From: Lachnospiraceae bacterium
Lineage (GTDB): Bacteria; Bacillota; Clostridia; Lachnospirales; Lachnospiraceae
Length of the DNA: 64,000 nt
Assembly: GCA_022792335.1 (NCBI GenBank)
Contig: JAAWAV010000021.1
Span: 1 to 64,000, forward strand
Reading direction: 5' to 3'
Shown: positions 40,605 through 49,715 of the stretch, piece by piece
Layout: each line of letters opens with the position of its first letter
Numbering within the stretch: position 1 is the stretch's first letter
Position numbers and translations under genes: made by a program
Notes under the pieces: model-generated
What the model was told of the DNA's origin: nothing
What the model saw: the letters and a program-made list of their open reading frames with translations, nothing else
Databases searched by the model: none

Positions 40605-41414
40605 TCAATCCTCTGCGTAATCCACAAAATCCAGCGGGTCGATGGGCGCACCGTCCTTGGTCATCTTAAGATACAGATTGACGCCCTCTACCACATAATA
40701 TTTGGTAGGAGAAGCCAGCGTTCCAACCTGAGCTCCCGCCTCCAGATAATCACCGGGGGTCACCTGTGGATCGGCAAGCTGCCCGTAGGTAAGCTCGTAT
40801 CCGTTCCCCAGATCCAGAGTCACATAATTCCCAAGTTCAGCGTCTGTTCCAACTACTTTTACAACGGCTGCCGCCGCGGCTGTCACAGGCATTCCCACTT
40901 CGCCCTGAATGAGCACCGCCGGATTGCATTTATACTGATCCAGCGTGGGGAAATAGACCGTCTTGTCCATGGAATATTCCATAATGACATTGCCCTGGGC
41001 CGGCCAGAGAAGTCCGTTCTCTGCCTGGAAGTTTACCGTCTGCACCTGGGATACGGCTGCCGGAGCTTCAGAAGGCTCTTCCGGTTCTTCTTCCGGCGCT
41101 TCCGTCTCATGGCGGGCTTCCAGTGTGGGAGCCTCCGTCGTCTGCTCTCTCTCTTCCGTTTCCACAGGCGTCGTCTCTCTTGCTTCTCTCACGGTCTCTT
41201 TCGTTTCTGTCACGGCTTTCGTCGTCTCTTCTTTTGTACCTGTTGTTTCTTCGTCATTCCATAAGAGTTGTTCTGAGGAACCGTCTGATTCCGCGTATTG
41301 ACGATCCTCTTCATCCTTCTTGCCCGTTCCCTGCCATACCAGTACTCCGGCGATGGCGCTCACGGCAACAAGACACCCCAGCAGCATGACCAGCAATCCT
41401 TGCTTCTTTTTCAC
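40605..41414 (-). CDS. SpoIIQ-like M23 peptidase-fold protein, probably catalytically inactive
   Basis: A 269-residue forespore-membrane-type protein: N-terminal helix (LLVMLLGCLVAVSAIAGVLV), a long Glu/Thr-rich linker to ~residue 125 (ETTKAVTETKETVREARETT), then an M23/LytM fold domain. SpoIIQ spans the intermembrane space during engulfment and pairs with SpoIIIAH. The zinc-site histidines of active LytM enzymes are absent: the H-x(n)-D motif is replaced by CNPAVLIQGE and the H-x-H motif reads ELTYGQLADPQ, so it looks structural. Start at the GTG at 41414, after AGAGGTG. It follows spoIID (52 bases), as in Bacillus. Confidence 0.82.
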   Translation of the reverse strand: MKKKQGLLVMLLGCLVAVSAIAGVLVWQGTGKKDEEDRQYAESDGSSEQLLWNDEETTGTKEETTKAVTETKETVREARETTPVETEEREQTTEAPTLEARHETEAPEEEPEEPSEAPAAVSQVQTVNFQAENGLLWPAQGNVIMEYSMDKTVYFPTLDQYKCNPAVLIQGEVGMPVTAAAAAVVKVVGTDAELGNYVTLDLGNGYELTYGQLADPQVTPGDYLEAGAQVGTLASPTKYYVVEGVNLYLKMTKDGAPIDPLDFVDYAED

Positions 41415-41465
41415 GATAATCACCTCTGTATTATTCTTACCCGATTACCGTGTCCTATTCAAAAA

Positions 41466-42416
41466 TTAACTGGGCATTTCTGGTTGAGATATTTCGCCGC
41501 CATACCTTTCTATGGTAATATTCTGAAAATAATAGTTTAAAATATCTGCCGCGCCTTTTCCTTCCAGCGCCAGCTTGTTGGCTCCCCACTGACTCACTCC
41601 GTAGCCGTGGCCGGAACCTTTTACAACAAACTTAAGCCCCTTTTCTGTCTGGGAAATGGAAAACGCCGAAGAAGGAAGAGCCAAGGCAGCCGCCAGTTCT
41701 TCACCCGTATATTCCTCTGTGCCTGCCATGACCTGCTCCACATAACCTGCCTGATCTCTGGATACAATCTGAAGTCCCAGAGCTTCTCCAGTTCCCAAGT
41801 TCTGGCCGCGAATGCCGCCAATGGCCGCTGCCAGCTCCGATTCGGAATACTCTTTGATGGTCACATAATTTTCCATATCCACATCACTGCCGCTGTCCAC
41901 ACTCTTCATATAAGGCATCCCTTCACCGCCGTCTCTGGTAACACCTGCACTTGCCCGGTGAAACATGGCGTCTGCCAGCCCGCCTTCGTAAAGGATCACC
42001 TGGCCGGCTGTCTCTGAGGCTACCGCCTCAAATTTTTCTTCGTATTCGGAAAACGCTTCCCCCCATTCCTTCTTTCTTCCGGATACATCCAGATATGTAC
42101 AATATAAATCTGCTTCCGAAATACTATCTGCCTCCCCCATGGCTTTATACAGATATGTTCTGGCAAGAATCATCTGGACTTTCACAGCTTCCTTTTCATA
42201 ATTTCCCGGAATCTGCGAAGCCGTCACGCCAAGAATATATTCTTCCAGATCGATCTCCTCTCTTCCGTATACCCCTTCCCGCAAAATCGTTTTTCCGCTC
42301 TTTGCGATTTCCTTTGGTTCCTCCGAAATACTTCCACTCACAAACAAAGTAAATATATAGGGAAACAGAAAGAGGAGGATTGTCCCCCCGAGAACTGTGG
42401 AATAACTCTTTTTCAT
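41466..42416 (-). CDS. spoIID: Stage II sporulation protein D (SpoIID)
   Basis: Lytic transglycosylase of the engulfment complex that remodels peptidoglycan. 316 residues: an N-terminal membrane anchor (TVLGGTILLFLFPYIFTLFV), then the SpoIID domain EEIDLEEYILGVTASQIPGN with the catalytic Glu region, VKVQMILARTYLYKAMG, the FHRASAGVTRDGGEGMPYM segment and the C-terminal GSGHGYGVSQWGANKLALEG, a signature of the family. Start ATG 42416. Upstream of the SpoIIQ-like gene and in the usual sporulation neighbourhood with spoIIID and mreB/mbl farther along. Confidence 0.93.
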   Translation of the reverse strand: MKKSYSTVLGGTILLFLFPYIFTLFVSGSISEEPKEIAKSGKTILREGVYGREEIDLEEYILGVTASQIPGNYEKEAVKVQMILARTYLYKAMGEADSISEADLYCTYLDVSGRKKEWGEAFSEYEEKFEAVASETAGQVILYEGGLADAMFHRASAGVTRDGGEGMPYMKSVDSGSDVDMENYVTIKEYSESELAAAIGGIRGQNLGTGEALGLQIVSRDQAGYVEQVMAGTEEYTGEELAAALALPSSAFSISQTEKGLKFVVKGSGHGYGVSQWGANKLALEGKGAADILNYYFQNITIERYGGEISQPEMPS

Positions 42417-42496
42417 GAAAAAACTCCTTTGGCCTGTCTTATAAAACAGTGTACGCCAAAGAAACTCTTTCTATGATTTATTTTTCTCTGATCGCT

Positions 42497-43210
42497 TCAC
42501 TTACGTCCCATGCCAATCGCCATGTTTAAAAGAAATATCCGGTGGGCCCCCGCCGAAAGAAGCGCCGCTGTACACGCCTCGGCCGTCGCTCCTGTGGTAT
42601 AAATATCATCCACCAGAAGCAATGTCTCAAGGCCGTCGCAGTCTGTCGCCTGAAATGCCTTCTCCTCATTTTTCTGACGTGCCTCGTAACCCAGCTTTTT
42701 CTGGGCCGTCGTATTTTCCACCCGAAACAAAAGCGTTTTCACTGGTATGGAAAGTCGCTTTGAGAGTCCTCCTGCCAGGAGCTCCGCCTGATTATAGCCT
42801 CTCTCCCGGCGACGTTTTTTATGAATCGGGACCGGTACGAGAGCATCCGCCTTCAGTCTAAGAATCTGCCTTCCATGACGTTTTACCATCTCTTCTGTCA
42901 GAAACTCTGCATATTCCCTACGGTTTTTATATTTAAGTCCCGCCATCAGCCTTCTGGCCGCCTCATTATAATTAAGCAGGGCAATTCCCCCGGAAAAACT
43001 TCGCATATGGCGCATACAGTCCGGACAGTATTCTACTGCTCCGAAACTGTCAAAGCCGCTACTTTCCAGTTCTTTTCCACAACTCATGCAGACTGGCTGA
43101 CTGACAAAAGAAAGAGTCCTCCCGCAGTCTGGGCAGATCCCCCGGTTCCCATAGGGTAACACTTCGTTGCACACAGGACAACGTCTGGGATAGAGCAGAT
43201 CCAATATCAA
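42497..43210 (-). CDS. comFC: ComF family protein (ComFC), phosphoribosyltransferase-like
   Basis: A 237-residue ComFC relative associated with DNA uptake. The N-terminal zinc finger has CPVCNEVLPYGNRGICPDCG and a second pair CMSCGKEL/YCPDCMRHM; the C-terminal PRTase domain has LVPVPIHKKRRRERGYNQAE and the PRPP loop LLLVDDIYTTGATAEACTAA. ComFC is required for transformation in Bacillus relatives, and together with dprA and comM it hints at competence. Start ATG 43210. It lies downstream of recD2 by 60 bases. Confidence 0.9.
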   Translation of the reverse strand: MILDLLYPRRCPVCNEVLPYGNRGICPDCGRTLSFVSQPVCMSCGKELESSGFDSFGAVEYCPDCMRHMRSFSGGIALLNYNEAARRLMAGLKYKNRREYAEFLTEEMVKRHGRQILRLKADALVPVPIHKKRRRERGYNQAELLAGGLSKRLSIPVKTLLFRVENTTAQKKLGYEARQKNEEKAFQATDCDGLETLLLVDDIYTTGATAEACTAALLSAGAHRIFLLNMAIGMGRK

Positions 43211-43270
43211 GTACGCACCGTTCCTTTCTCATAAAGAATTTACAAAGAAGCTGTCTACAGGAAAACTTAT

Positions 43271-45481
43271 TTATAACTCCTCAAGACGTTTGTCCAGGCT
43301 GGAATAGCGCCTCTGTTCCGTCTCATTCTGAGCCATAGCCAGAAAGGTTTCCGCAAGTCCCACAATACAGACACAAGACCTGGCTCTGGTGACTGCTGTA
43401 TAAAGAAGATTTCTCGTCATTAACATCCGTGGACCGGAAAGGAGCGGAATGACTACTGCAGCATATTCACTGCCCTGAGCCTTATGAATGGTAATGGCGT
43501 AGGCCAGCTCCAACTCATGGAACCCTTCAAAGTCGTAAACGACAACTTTTCCCTCATCAAACTCTACTTTCATCTCCTCCGCAAAAACATTGATCTCCTT
43601 TACAATACCGATATCGCCGTTAAAGACCCCCGTCCCGTGGTCTGCTATCGTCCCACTCTGGCCTGGGATTTCCCACTCTAGCTGATAATTGTTTCTAATC
43701 TGCATAACCTTATCGCCCTCGCGGAATATTCCTTGGCTCCACTCCCTTTCCGCTTTCTTTCCGTCCGGCGGATTCAAATATTCCTGGAGGATTCGGTTCA
43801 GCCGTTCCACTCCCAACGCTCCCTTGCGCATGGGCGTGATAACCTGAATATCGTATTCAGATACTCCCAGATACTCCGGCAGTTTTCGACACAATAGTCC
43901 AATGACTGCATTGATCACCGCGTTGGCGTCCGGTCGTTTCACAAACAGGAAATCTCGGCTCCTCCCATGGACGTCCACCGGCTCCCCCCGATTGATCCGA
44001 TGTGCATTGACAATAATATCACTGGCCTCCGCCTGTCTGAAAATCCTGGTCAGCCAGACCACATGGAACCGATCCGACTGGATGATATCCTTCAGCACAT
44101 TTCCCGGCCCTACGCTGGGGAGCTGATCTCTGTCTCCCACCAGGATCAGCCTGGTCCCTGCCGCCACTGCATCTAAGAGGGAATCCATGAGCTGAATATC
44201 CACCATGGACATCTCGTCGATGATGATTACATCTGCTTCCAGAGGATTCGTCCTGTTTCTGGAAAACCGAACCTTTTCCTGTTCCTCCTCCTGCATCCCA
44301 TTGAGCTCCAAAAGACGATGGATCGTCCTTGCCTCGCGCCCGGCCGCCTCCGACATACGTTTGGCCGCCCGCCCCGTAGGCGCCGCCAGCTCGATTTTCA
44401 ACCCTTCCAGCTCAAAAAAACGGATGATCGCTCTGATGGTGGTGGTCTTTCCTGTTCCCGGACCTCCAGTAATCACCAGAACCCCCCTGGCGGCTGCCCC
44501 TCGTACTGCTTCCCGCTGTTTTTCGTCCAGCTTCTGGCCTTCTTCTTTTTCAATCCGGGAAAGTCTGGAACTTACCTCTTCCTCCGACATCTCCCAGGAA
44601 AAATCCAGCTCCAGAAGCCGCTTGGCCGCTGTCATTTCCATATAATAATATTTCGCCGCATAGACGATGGGTCCGCTTTCTTCTTTCTTGACAATCAGCC
44701 GCTTATCCATAACCAGGTCCATCACATACTCCTCAATGGAGGGCAGGTCCACGCCCAAAAGCCGGTTGGTCCCCTGCCAGAGCTCCTCCATGGGCAGATA
44801 CGTATGCCCTCCTGTAATGGCCTGTAAAAGTGTATACAGAATCCCGCTCTTAATCCGATAGTCAGAATCTGACCGGATCCCTGCTTTTACGGCAATGTCA
44901 TCGGCAATTTTAAATCCCACCCCGGCAATATCATCAGCCAGGCGGTATGGATTCTGTTCTATAATGGTATAAAGTTCAGAACCGTACTGCCGAAAGATCT
45001 TTGCCGCCAGATTCAGAGAAATCCCATATTTCTGCAAAAACAGCACTGCTTCGCGCATATCCCGTTTTTCTGCTATCTGACTTCCAAGCTCCATGGCCAT
45101 CCGTTCGCTGATTCCTTTTATCTGAACCAGCCGTTCCGGCTCCTCCTCCAGGATCCGAAAAGTATCTTCCCCGAATTTTTTTACAATCCGCGCCGCCAGC
45201 GCCGGTCCGATTCCCTTTATGGCTCCGGAACTTAAATACCGCTCTATGGACATGGCATCCTCCGGCGCCTCTACCTGGTAGGACTCCACCACGAGCTGTT
45301 CTCCGTAAACAGGATGCGTCTTTACAATGCCCTCCGCCTTTATGTACTCCCCCTCTTCCAGCATGGAGAGGGAGCCGACCACCGTGGTCTCTTCTCCTCC
45401 GCCAAACAGTTCCACCACCGCATAGCCGGTTTCTTCATTCCGATATACGATTTTGTTTACATAACCAGAAACAGTTTCCAT
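43271..45481 (-). CDS. recD2: RecD2 ATP-dependent 5'-3' DNA helicase
   Basis: A 736-residue SF1B helicase acting outside RecBCD in DNA repair. The N-terminal OB-like part (METVSGYVNKIVYRNEETGY), helix-hairpin-helix segment GAIKGIGPALAARIVKKFGE, Walker A VLVITGGPGTGKTTTIRAII, the Walker B DVIIIDEMSMVDIQLM, GDRDQLPSVGPGNVL and the C-terminal YAITIHKAQGSEYAAVVIPL are all present. Full length with start ATG at 45481. Transcribed in the same direction as mreB, with a hairpin element between them. Confidence 0.95.
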   Translation of the reverse strand: METVSGYVNKIVYRNEETGYAVVELFGGGEETTVVGSLSMLEEGEYIKAEGIVKTHPVYGEQLVVESYQVEAPEDAMSIERYLSSGAIKGIGPALAARIVKKFGEDTFRILEEEPERLVQIKGISERMAMELGSQIAEKRDMREAVLFLQKYGISLNLAAKIFRQYGSELYTIIEQNPYRLADDIAGVGFKIADDIAVKAGIRSDSDYRIKSGILYTLLQAITGGHTYLPMEELWQGTNRLLGVDLPSIEEYVMDLVMDKRLIVKKEESGPIVYAAKYYYMEMTAAKRLLELDFSWEMSEEEVSSRLSRIEKEEGQKLDEKQREAVRGAAARGVLVITGGPGTGKTTTIRAIIRFFELEGLKIELAAPTGRAAKRMSEAAGREARTIHRLLELNGMQEEEQEKVRFSRNRTNPLEADVIIIDEMSMVDIQLMDSLLDAVAAGTRLILVGDRDQLPSVGPGNVLKDIIQSDRFHVVWLTRIFRQAEASDIIVNAHRINRGEPVDVHGRSRDFLFVKRPDANAVINAVIGLLCRKLPEYLGVSEYDIQVITPMRKGALGVERLNRILQEYLNPPDGKKAEREWSQGIFREGDKVMQIRNNYQLEWEIPGQSGTIADHGTGVFNGDIGIVKEINVFAEEMKVEFDEGKVVVYDFEGFHELELAYAITIHKAQGSEYAAVVIPLLSGPRMLMTRNLLYTAVTRARSCVCIVGLAETFLAMAQNETEQRRYSSLDKRLEEL

Positions 45482-45593
45482 CCGGTTTCTCCTCCTGTAT
45501 GTCCATCTGCCGGAGCTCTTTTGGTATTGCCAAAAAGGCTCCGAAAGCCCATGGCTTCCGCAGCCTCTCTTTGAAAAATCAACATTGTAAGAT

Positions 45594-45652
45594 TACCGTC
45601 GGTTGACAGGAACCTACAGCTCTACGCTGCATATTTCTGTCAACCGGCAGTA
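45594..45652. repeat. Short inverted-repeat element between mreB and recD2
   Basis: TACCGTCGGTTGACAGGAAC at 45594 and CTGTCAACCGGCAGTA ending at 45652 are inverted and share the end sequence of the dispersed family. A 59-base minimal copy; may also act as a terminator. Confidence 0.6.
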
Positions 45653-45661
45653 AGGTTGTCC

Positions 45662-46660
45662 TCAGTCGGAATCCCTTTGTCCATGCATAAATTCAATAAA
45701 CTTTCCTGTACCAATCGCCACTGCAGTCAAAGGCTCCTCAGCAATGACCGTATTGATTCCTGTTTTTTCCTCAATCAGTGCGTCCAGGCCGCTGAGCAGA
45801 CTGCCGCCTCCTGTCATCACAATACCTCTGTCGTATACATCCGCCGCCAGTTCCGGGGGAGTCCTCTCCAGTACATTGTGTACGGCGTCCACGATCTGCA
45901 TGGCGGGCTCTCTGAGCGCCTCCAGAGTCTCGTCTGAAGTAATGGTAATGGTCTTGGGGAGGCCAGTCACCAGGTTCCGGCCCCGGACATCCATCGCCAC
46001 AAGCTCCGGCCGTTTGAAGGCACAACCAATCTGGATCTTAATCTCTTCTGCCGTTCTCTCGCCAATCAGCAGATTGTGTTTCTTCCTCATAAAACGGACA
46101 ATCGCCTCGTCAAAATCGTCGCCGGCCACCTTGACGGAAGTGCTGACCACTGTTCCGCCCAGGGAGATCACCGCAATATCGGCAGTGCCGCCGCCGATAT
46201 CCACGATCATATTTCCGCAGGCCTTGGAAATATCAATGCCAGATCCAATGGCAGCCGCCACAGGCTCCTCAATGATCGACACCTCCCTGGCTCCTGCCTG
46301 ATAAGTGGCGTCTTCCACAGCCTTCTTCTCTACCTCCGTCGCTCCGCTAGGTATACAGACACTGATCCTCGGCTTTCTCAGGGTTTTCTTCCCAAGCGCC
46401 TTTCGGATAAAATATTTTAACATTTTTTCCGTCACCGTATAATCAGAAATAACTCCCTGGCGCAGCGGCCGGACAGCCACGATATTCCCCGGTGTTCTTC
46501 CAATCATCAGACGCGCCTCCTCGCCGATGGCTTTGATCTGATTGCTGTCCCGGTCAAAAGCCACGACTGAGGGTTCTTTTAATACGACACCTTTTCCTTT
46601 TATATAAACCAATATGCTGGCAGTACCCAAATCAATTCCGATATCCGTTGATAATAACAT
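45662..46660 (-). CDS. mreB: Rod shape-determining protein MreB/Mbl
   Basis: An actin-like cytoskeletal ATPase guiding lateral wall growth. 332 residues, full length: STDIGIDLGTASILVYIKGK (phosphate 1), IEEPVAAAIGSGIDISKACG, MIVDIGGGTADIAVISLGGT (phosphate 2), and GIVMTGGGSLLSGLDALIEE (adenosine loop). Which of MreB or Mbl it is cannot be settled; near spoIIID it would correspond to mbl in Bacillus gene order. ATG at 46660 after AGGAGGAAAGAAA. It has a promoter TTGAAA-16-TATAAT upstream. Confidence 0.95.
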   Translation of the reverse strand: MLLSTDIGIDLGTASILVYIKGKGVVLKEPSVVAFDRDSNQIKAIGEEARLMIGRTPGNIVAVRPLRQGVISDYTVTEKMLKYFIRKALGKKTLRKPRISVCIPSGATEVEKKAVEDATYQAGAREVSIIEEPVAAAIGSGIDISKACGNMIVDIGGGTADIAVISLGGTVVSTSVKVAGDDFDEAIVRFMRKKHNLLIGERTAEEIKIQIGCAFKRPELVAMDVRGRNLVTGLPKTITITSDETLEALREPAMQIVDAVHNVLERTPPELAADVYDRGIVMTGGGSLLSGLDALIEEKTGINTVIAEEPLTAVAIGTGKFIEFMHGQRDSD

Positions 46661-46705
46661 TTTCTTTCCTCCTATGCTGTTCGCTGCCCGTTTCTAATCC
46701 TTTAT

Positions 46706-46733
46706 ATTATAAACAATTTTCTGGGTTTTTCAA
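46706..46733 (-). promoter_or_regulatory. mreB promoter
   Basis: On the minus strand TTGAAA (46728-46733), 16 bases, TATAAT (46706-46711), ~45 bases before the ATG. Confidence 0.65.
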
Positions 46734-46838
46734 TTCCATTTTCAAAACTCCCTGGAAATTTTGTATTTCCATAAAATTTCTTTTAGGTTCTTAATGTTTT
46801 TTTCATAGTCTGAACATATTTTGGTCACATTTTCTCCG

Positions 46839-46963
46839 TATACTATAGGCATACCAATTGAGGTTGGTATAAACAAGCTTTTTCATACTCACGCCCGGCA
46901 GCTTAAGGCTGCCGGGTCCCCCCCTTTTATTCCCACCCGGTCAAACGGGTGTGTTTTATTTTT
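46839..46963 (+). ncRNA. Candidate small RNA with operator-like palindrome and two hairpins
   Basis: TATACT (46839-46844) is followed by the palindrome ATACCAATTGAGGTTGGTAT (46851-46870), a hairpin CCCGGCA/TGCCGGG (46894-46916) and a terminator CACCCG/CGGGTG with TTTTATTTTT (46934-46963). The -35 is weak (TTGGTC is badly spaced). No ORF fits, so a ~100-nt RNA is possible. It fills the gap between the CmpB-like gene and mreB, which holds no other gene. Confidence 0.4.
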
Positions 46964-47093
46964 GGAATTATCCATATTTTCTCCCAATGGCAAAAAGGAA
47001 CACCTTCCGAATGGAAAAAAACGAGGGTTCTATCCCTATCTTTAGAAAATCTTTCTTTAAAAAAGCCAGGCGATAGGGTTTTTACTTTTTTTC

Positions 47094-48053
47094 TTACTTT
47101 TCTTTTTTCTTCTGTTTCTCCTGTCTGCGTCTCTCATACCACTTGACCTGTTCCTCGCGCACCTGAGAAAATTCTTCTTTAAACTTTCCCGAAGTGGCAG
47201 TCGGATTCCGTCGGAACATCTTAAGCTTCAGATAAGCCATCCGTTCTGTCTGGGATTCATTTTCCCGTTTCAGAGATTTTAACCGCTCTTTTAATCCGGA
47301 GAGTGCGCGGATATCTTCCTGCTCTCCTTCTCCAGGCGTTCCTGTCAGGGCATTCAGCCGCTCATTCACTGCATCCACCAAAGCATTCAGGCGTTCTCCG
47401 GCCGAACTCTTTCCAAACTCCATAAGCCTGTCCCCAAAAGATTCTGCCAGATTCTCCCATAGATTCCCAAGACGTTCGGAAAACTGCTCTGCCAGCTCTC
47501 CAACTTCTTTCTTAAACCGTACTCTGGCATCCAGCATGTCCCGGATCCCCAGAGCAACTTTCACAGACACCACTGTGTCACACACAAATATCACAGATAT
47601 CACGACCACCGCCACCAGTACCGTAATCCAGGAAAGCCCCAGGACAAACTCTTCCACCGGCCTGTGGATGTATTGATTTAAAAGTACGGTAAACAGTCCC
47701 CAGCACAGGGAAGAGGACAGACAGATAACTCCCTTGTAACTAAACTTCTGATTGCTGTAATCCCAGTATTTCACTTTGAAAATCGCTTCCATGGCAAGGC
47801 CGACTACCAATTCTAGCAGCGTGGCTCCTACCATACCGGCCAGAAACATGAGCACAAGGTGTTCTCTGAGTTTAAGCGTCACAAGCAGCATCACCACTGC
47901 TCCAGACCCATAAATCGGCAGCATAGGCGAATGAAGGAAGCCCCTGTTTACAAAACGGCGCTTCCTGATCGATACATAGCTGCTTTCAAAACACCAGCCC
48001 AAAAAACAGTAGATATAAAAAAACAGCAGCCACTGCTGAATGGAATAGCTCAT
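47094..48053 (-). CDS. Putative ABC transporter permease (CmpB-like, PF06541)
   Basis: A 319-residue membrane protein of the clostridial 'putative ABC transporter permease' family. The front FFYIYCFLGWCFESSYVSIR is the family hallmark; about five to six helices occupy residues 5-185, then a charged, coiled C-terminal half (from ~residue 185) faces the cytoplasm. No ATPase gene is adjacent, so transport activity is unproven. ATG at 48053 and a TTGACA-17-TAGACT promoter lie just upstream. It is transcribed towards mreB but separated by a candidate sRNA. Confidence 0.82.
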   Translation of the reverse strand: MSYSIQQWLLFFYIYCFLGWCFESSYVSIRKRRFVNRGFLHSPMLPIYGSGAVVMLLVTLKLREHLVLMFLAGMVGATLLELVVGLAMEAIFKVKYWDYSNQKFSYKGVICLSSSLCWGLFTVLLNQYIHRPVEEFVLGLSWITVLVAVVVISVIFVCDTVVSVKVALGIRDMLDARVRFKKEVGELAEQFSERLGNLWENLAESFGDRLMEFGKSSAGERLNALVDAVNERLNALTGTPGEGEQEDIRALSGLKERLKSLKRENESQTERMAYLKLKMFRRNPTATSGKFKEEFSQVREEQVKWYERRRQEKQKKKEK

Positions 48054-48074
48054 ATTCTTACCCCCTGCATATCC

Positions 48075-48103
48075 AGTCTAGTGCAAGTACCGCCTTCTGT
48101 CAA
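48075..48103 (-). promoter_or_regulatory. Promoter of the CmpB-like gene
   Basis: On the minus strand TTGACA (48098-48103), 17 bases, TAGACT (48075-48080), 22 bases before the ATG. Confidence 0.7.
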
Positions 48104-48114
48104 CCCCAATCCAG

Positions 48115-48297
48115 CCTTTGTAAAAAGCCGCGCCCCTGTCTGTCGTTTCTCCAAACCAGGGGCTGCGAAGTGCGGAGCCTCTCTCTAAACAGACGAAAGG
48201 CTCCGGCCGCTGCCTCTTTGAACCATAAACTTGCGTCCCATGTGCCGCAACCGGACCGGAAGAACTCCGGCAGCCCACAGCAGTAAGAAATGGATGT
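48115..48297 (-). ncRNA. Candidate structured RNA of unknown class
   Basis: On the minus strand TATAAT (48303-48308) precedes ~180 GC-rich bases that can form several hairpins: CCGGA/TCCGG, CGGAGCC/GGCTCCG, GGGCTGC with GCAGCCC, and CCCCTG/CAGGGG. The ORF across it (48078-48401) looks non-coding. Size is like that of 6S-type RNAs, but I cannot assign a class. The rest of the 48054-48624 gap holds a promoter and a terminator. Confidence 0.35.
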
Positions 48298-48493
48298 CTG
48301 TTATTATACCCCATTTCTTTCAAATTACAGAATATCCGACTGAAATCGACAGATTTTTCTGCGCAATTTTCTCCTTTCGACATCAATACCATCCATAACA
48401 ATAGAAAAACTCCGGGGCTATCGCTTTAATGAGCCGTTTCTCTTGGCTTGAATGTTTGTTTTAAGATGTTTAAATTTGAGCACTTTTCACTGG

Positions 48494-48538
48494 AAAAATC
48501 CGGTCTGCTCCGAAGGCTTATCACTTCAAAACAGACCG
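48494..48538 (-). terminator. Possible terminator after the aromatic acid exporter-like gene
   Basis: CGGTCTG (48501-48507) pairs with CAGACCG (48532-48538); on the minus strand GGATTTTTCC follows. Confidence 0.4.
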
Positions 48539-48624
48539 AAAATCTCTGTATCCCATTTAATTATTCAAACGTCCTAATTATCTCCATCCTATCTTTCAGA
48601 GAAAAACAGGAAAGATATCCTGTA

Positions 48625-49668
48625 TCAGTCCATCTCCTCCTCCACATGTTCCGCTTTTTCTGGAAATCTGGCATCGACAAACTGTTTCTTTACCAGAAGA
48701 AAATCCTCCATATCCATCAGGATATGATACAGGAGCGCCCGGTGCTCAAACTCTTCTGCGTTTGTCGGCAAAGGTTCCTTCTCCATATCGCTGAAGATTT
48801 CCTTCAGCCGTCTAAGTTGTGGTTCTGGTACGTTTAATTCCAGTACATAATCCGTCATGTAAAGCATATAGTCCGCCACCAGCCTGGCCTGGTCCGGCAT
48901 CGTCCGAAGCCGCCGCAGTTCAGAGTGAAGATGATACAGCACTTTGCACTGATCCATTCGCATTTCAAAATAATCAATGTAATATCCAGGGTCTGAGCGA
49001 AAGGAATTTTCCTGATATTCGTAAGACTCCCTGATATATTCGTGAATGCGTTCTTCCAGACGGCAGATATGATCCCAGACATTGATCTGCATCGGTTTAT
49101 CTGAAAGATAGGCGGCTGTCTCTCCCAGAATTAACTGCATCTGCTCTTCAATATAAACCATCTGCTCCCGCAGATGTTCTTTCTGGCTGCGATTATGGTG
49201 AAAAAGATTGAGCACAAAAGCGATGGCGCTCCCAATAAATACCAGCAGAAATTCATTCAGAAAAAAAGAGGGACTGAAATCAAGCGTTGTCAGAAAATGG
49301 GTCCCGATCACCGCATTGACTGACAAGGTTGCCATCCAGCCCGATGCCTGACACATGAGAACGGTCAGAAAAATAAAGATTCCAAAAGCAAGCCACTCGC
49401 TTCGAAAGGGAATAAAGGTGATCCAAGAAAATAAAACAACAACTGCAAAAGTCACAAACCGGGCGATGGAAAGCTTGATTGTACCACGTTTCGTCGTAAC
49501 CAAAGTCAGCAGCGTCACAATGCCTGCTGAAGCTGAAAACTGCAACTCAAGAAGTTCTGCCACATAAATGGCAATACTGCTTCCCACTGCAATTTTCGCG
49601 GCAAGCATCAGCATCTTGATGATCTGTCTTTTTCCTGGCAGTAACCTTTTCTTTAACTGTTCTCCCAT
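48625..49668 (-). CDS. Aromatic acid exporter family (ArAE/FUSC-like) membrane protein
   Basis: A 347-residue protein with about six N-terminal helices (residues ~17-155; e.g. AAKIAVGSSIAIYVAELLEL and AGIVTLLTLVTTKRGTIKLS) followed by a cytoplasmic helical domain (from HHNRSQKEHLREQMVYIEEQ). This matches the ArAE_1 (PF06081) family in Firmicutes, thought to export aromatic or other organic acids; a substrate cannot be named. ATG at 49668, MGEQLKKRLLPGKRQ, without neighbours in an operon. A repeat element lies just upstream at 49716. Confidence 0.82.
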   Translation of the reverse strand: MGEQLKKRLLPGKRQIIKMLMLAAKIAVGSSIAIYVAELLELQFSASAGIVTLLTLVTTKRGTIKLSIARFVTFAVVVLFSWITFIPFRSEWLAFGIFIFLTVLMCQASGWMATLSVNAVIGTHFLTTLDFSPSFFLNEFLLVFIGSAIAFVLNLFHHNRSQKEHLREQMVYIEEQMQLILGETAAYLSDKPMQINVWDHICRLEERIHEYIRESYEYQENSFRSDPGYYIDYFEMRMDQCKVLYHLHSELRRLRTMPDQARLVADYMLYMTDYVLELNVPEPQLRRLKEIFSDMEKEPLPTNAEEFEHRALLYHILMDMEDFLLVKKQFVDARFPEKAEHVEEEMD

Positions 49669-49715
49669 ACCTCACCCTCTCCTTCGTGTCCCAGTTTACA
49701 ATTATCTCCTGATCT

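Noticed and set aside
48078-48401. 107-aa minus-strand ORF across the GC-rich structured region
   Set aside because: Composition is unlike its neighbours, no start signal is convincing, and the DNA is better explained as structured RNA.
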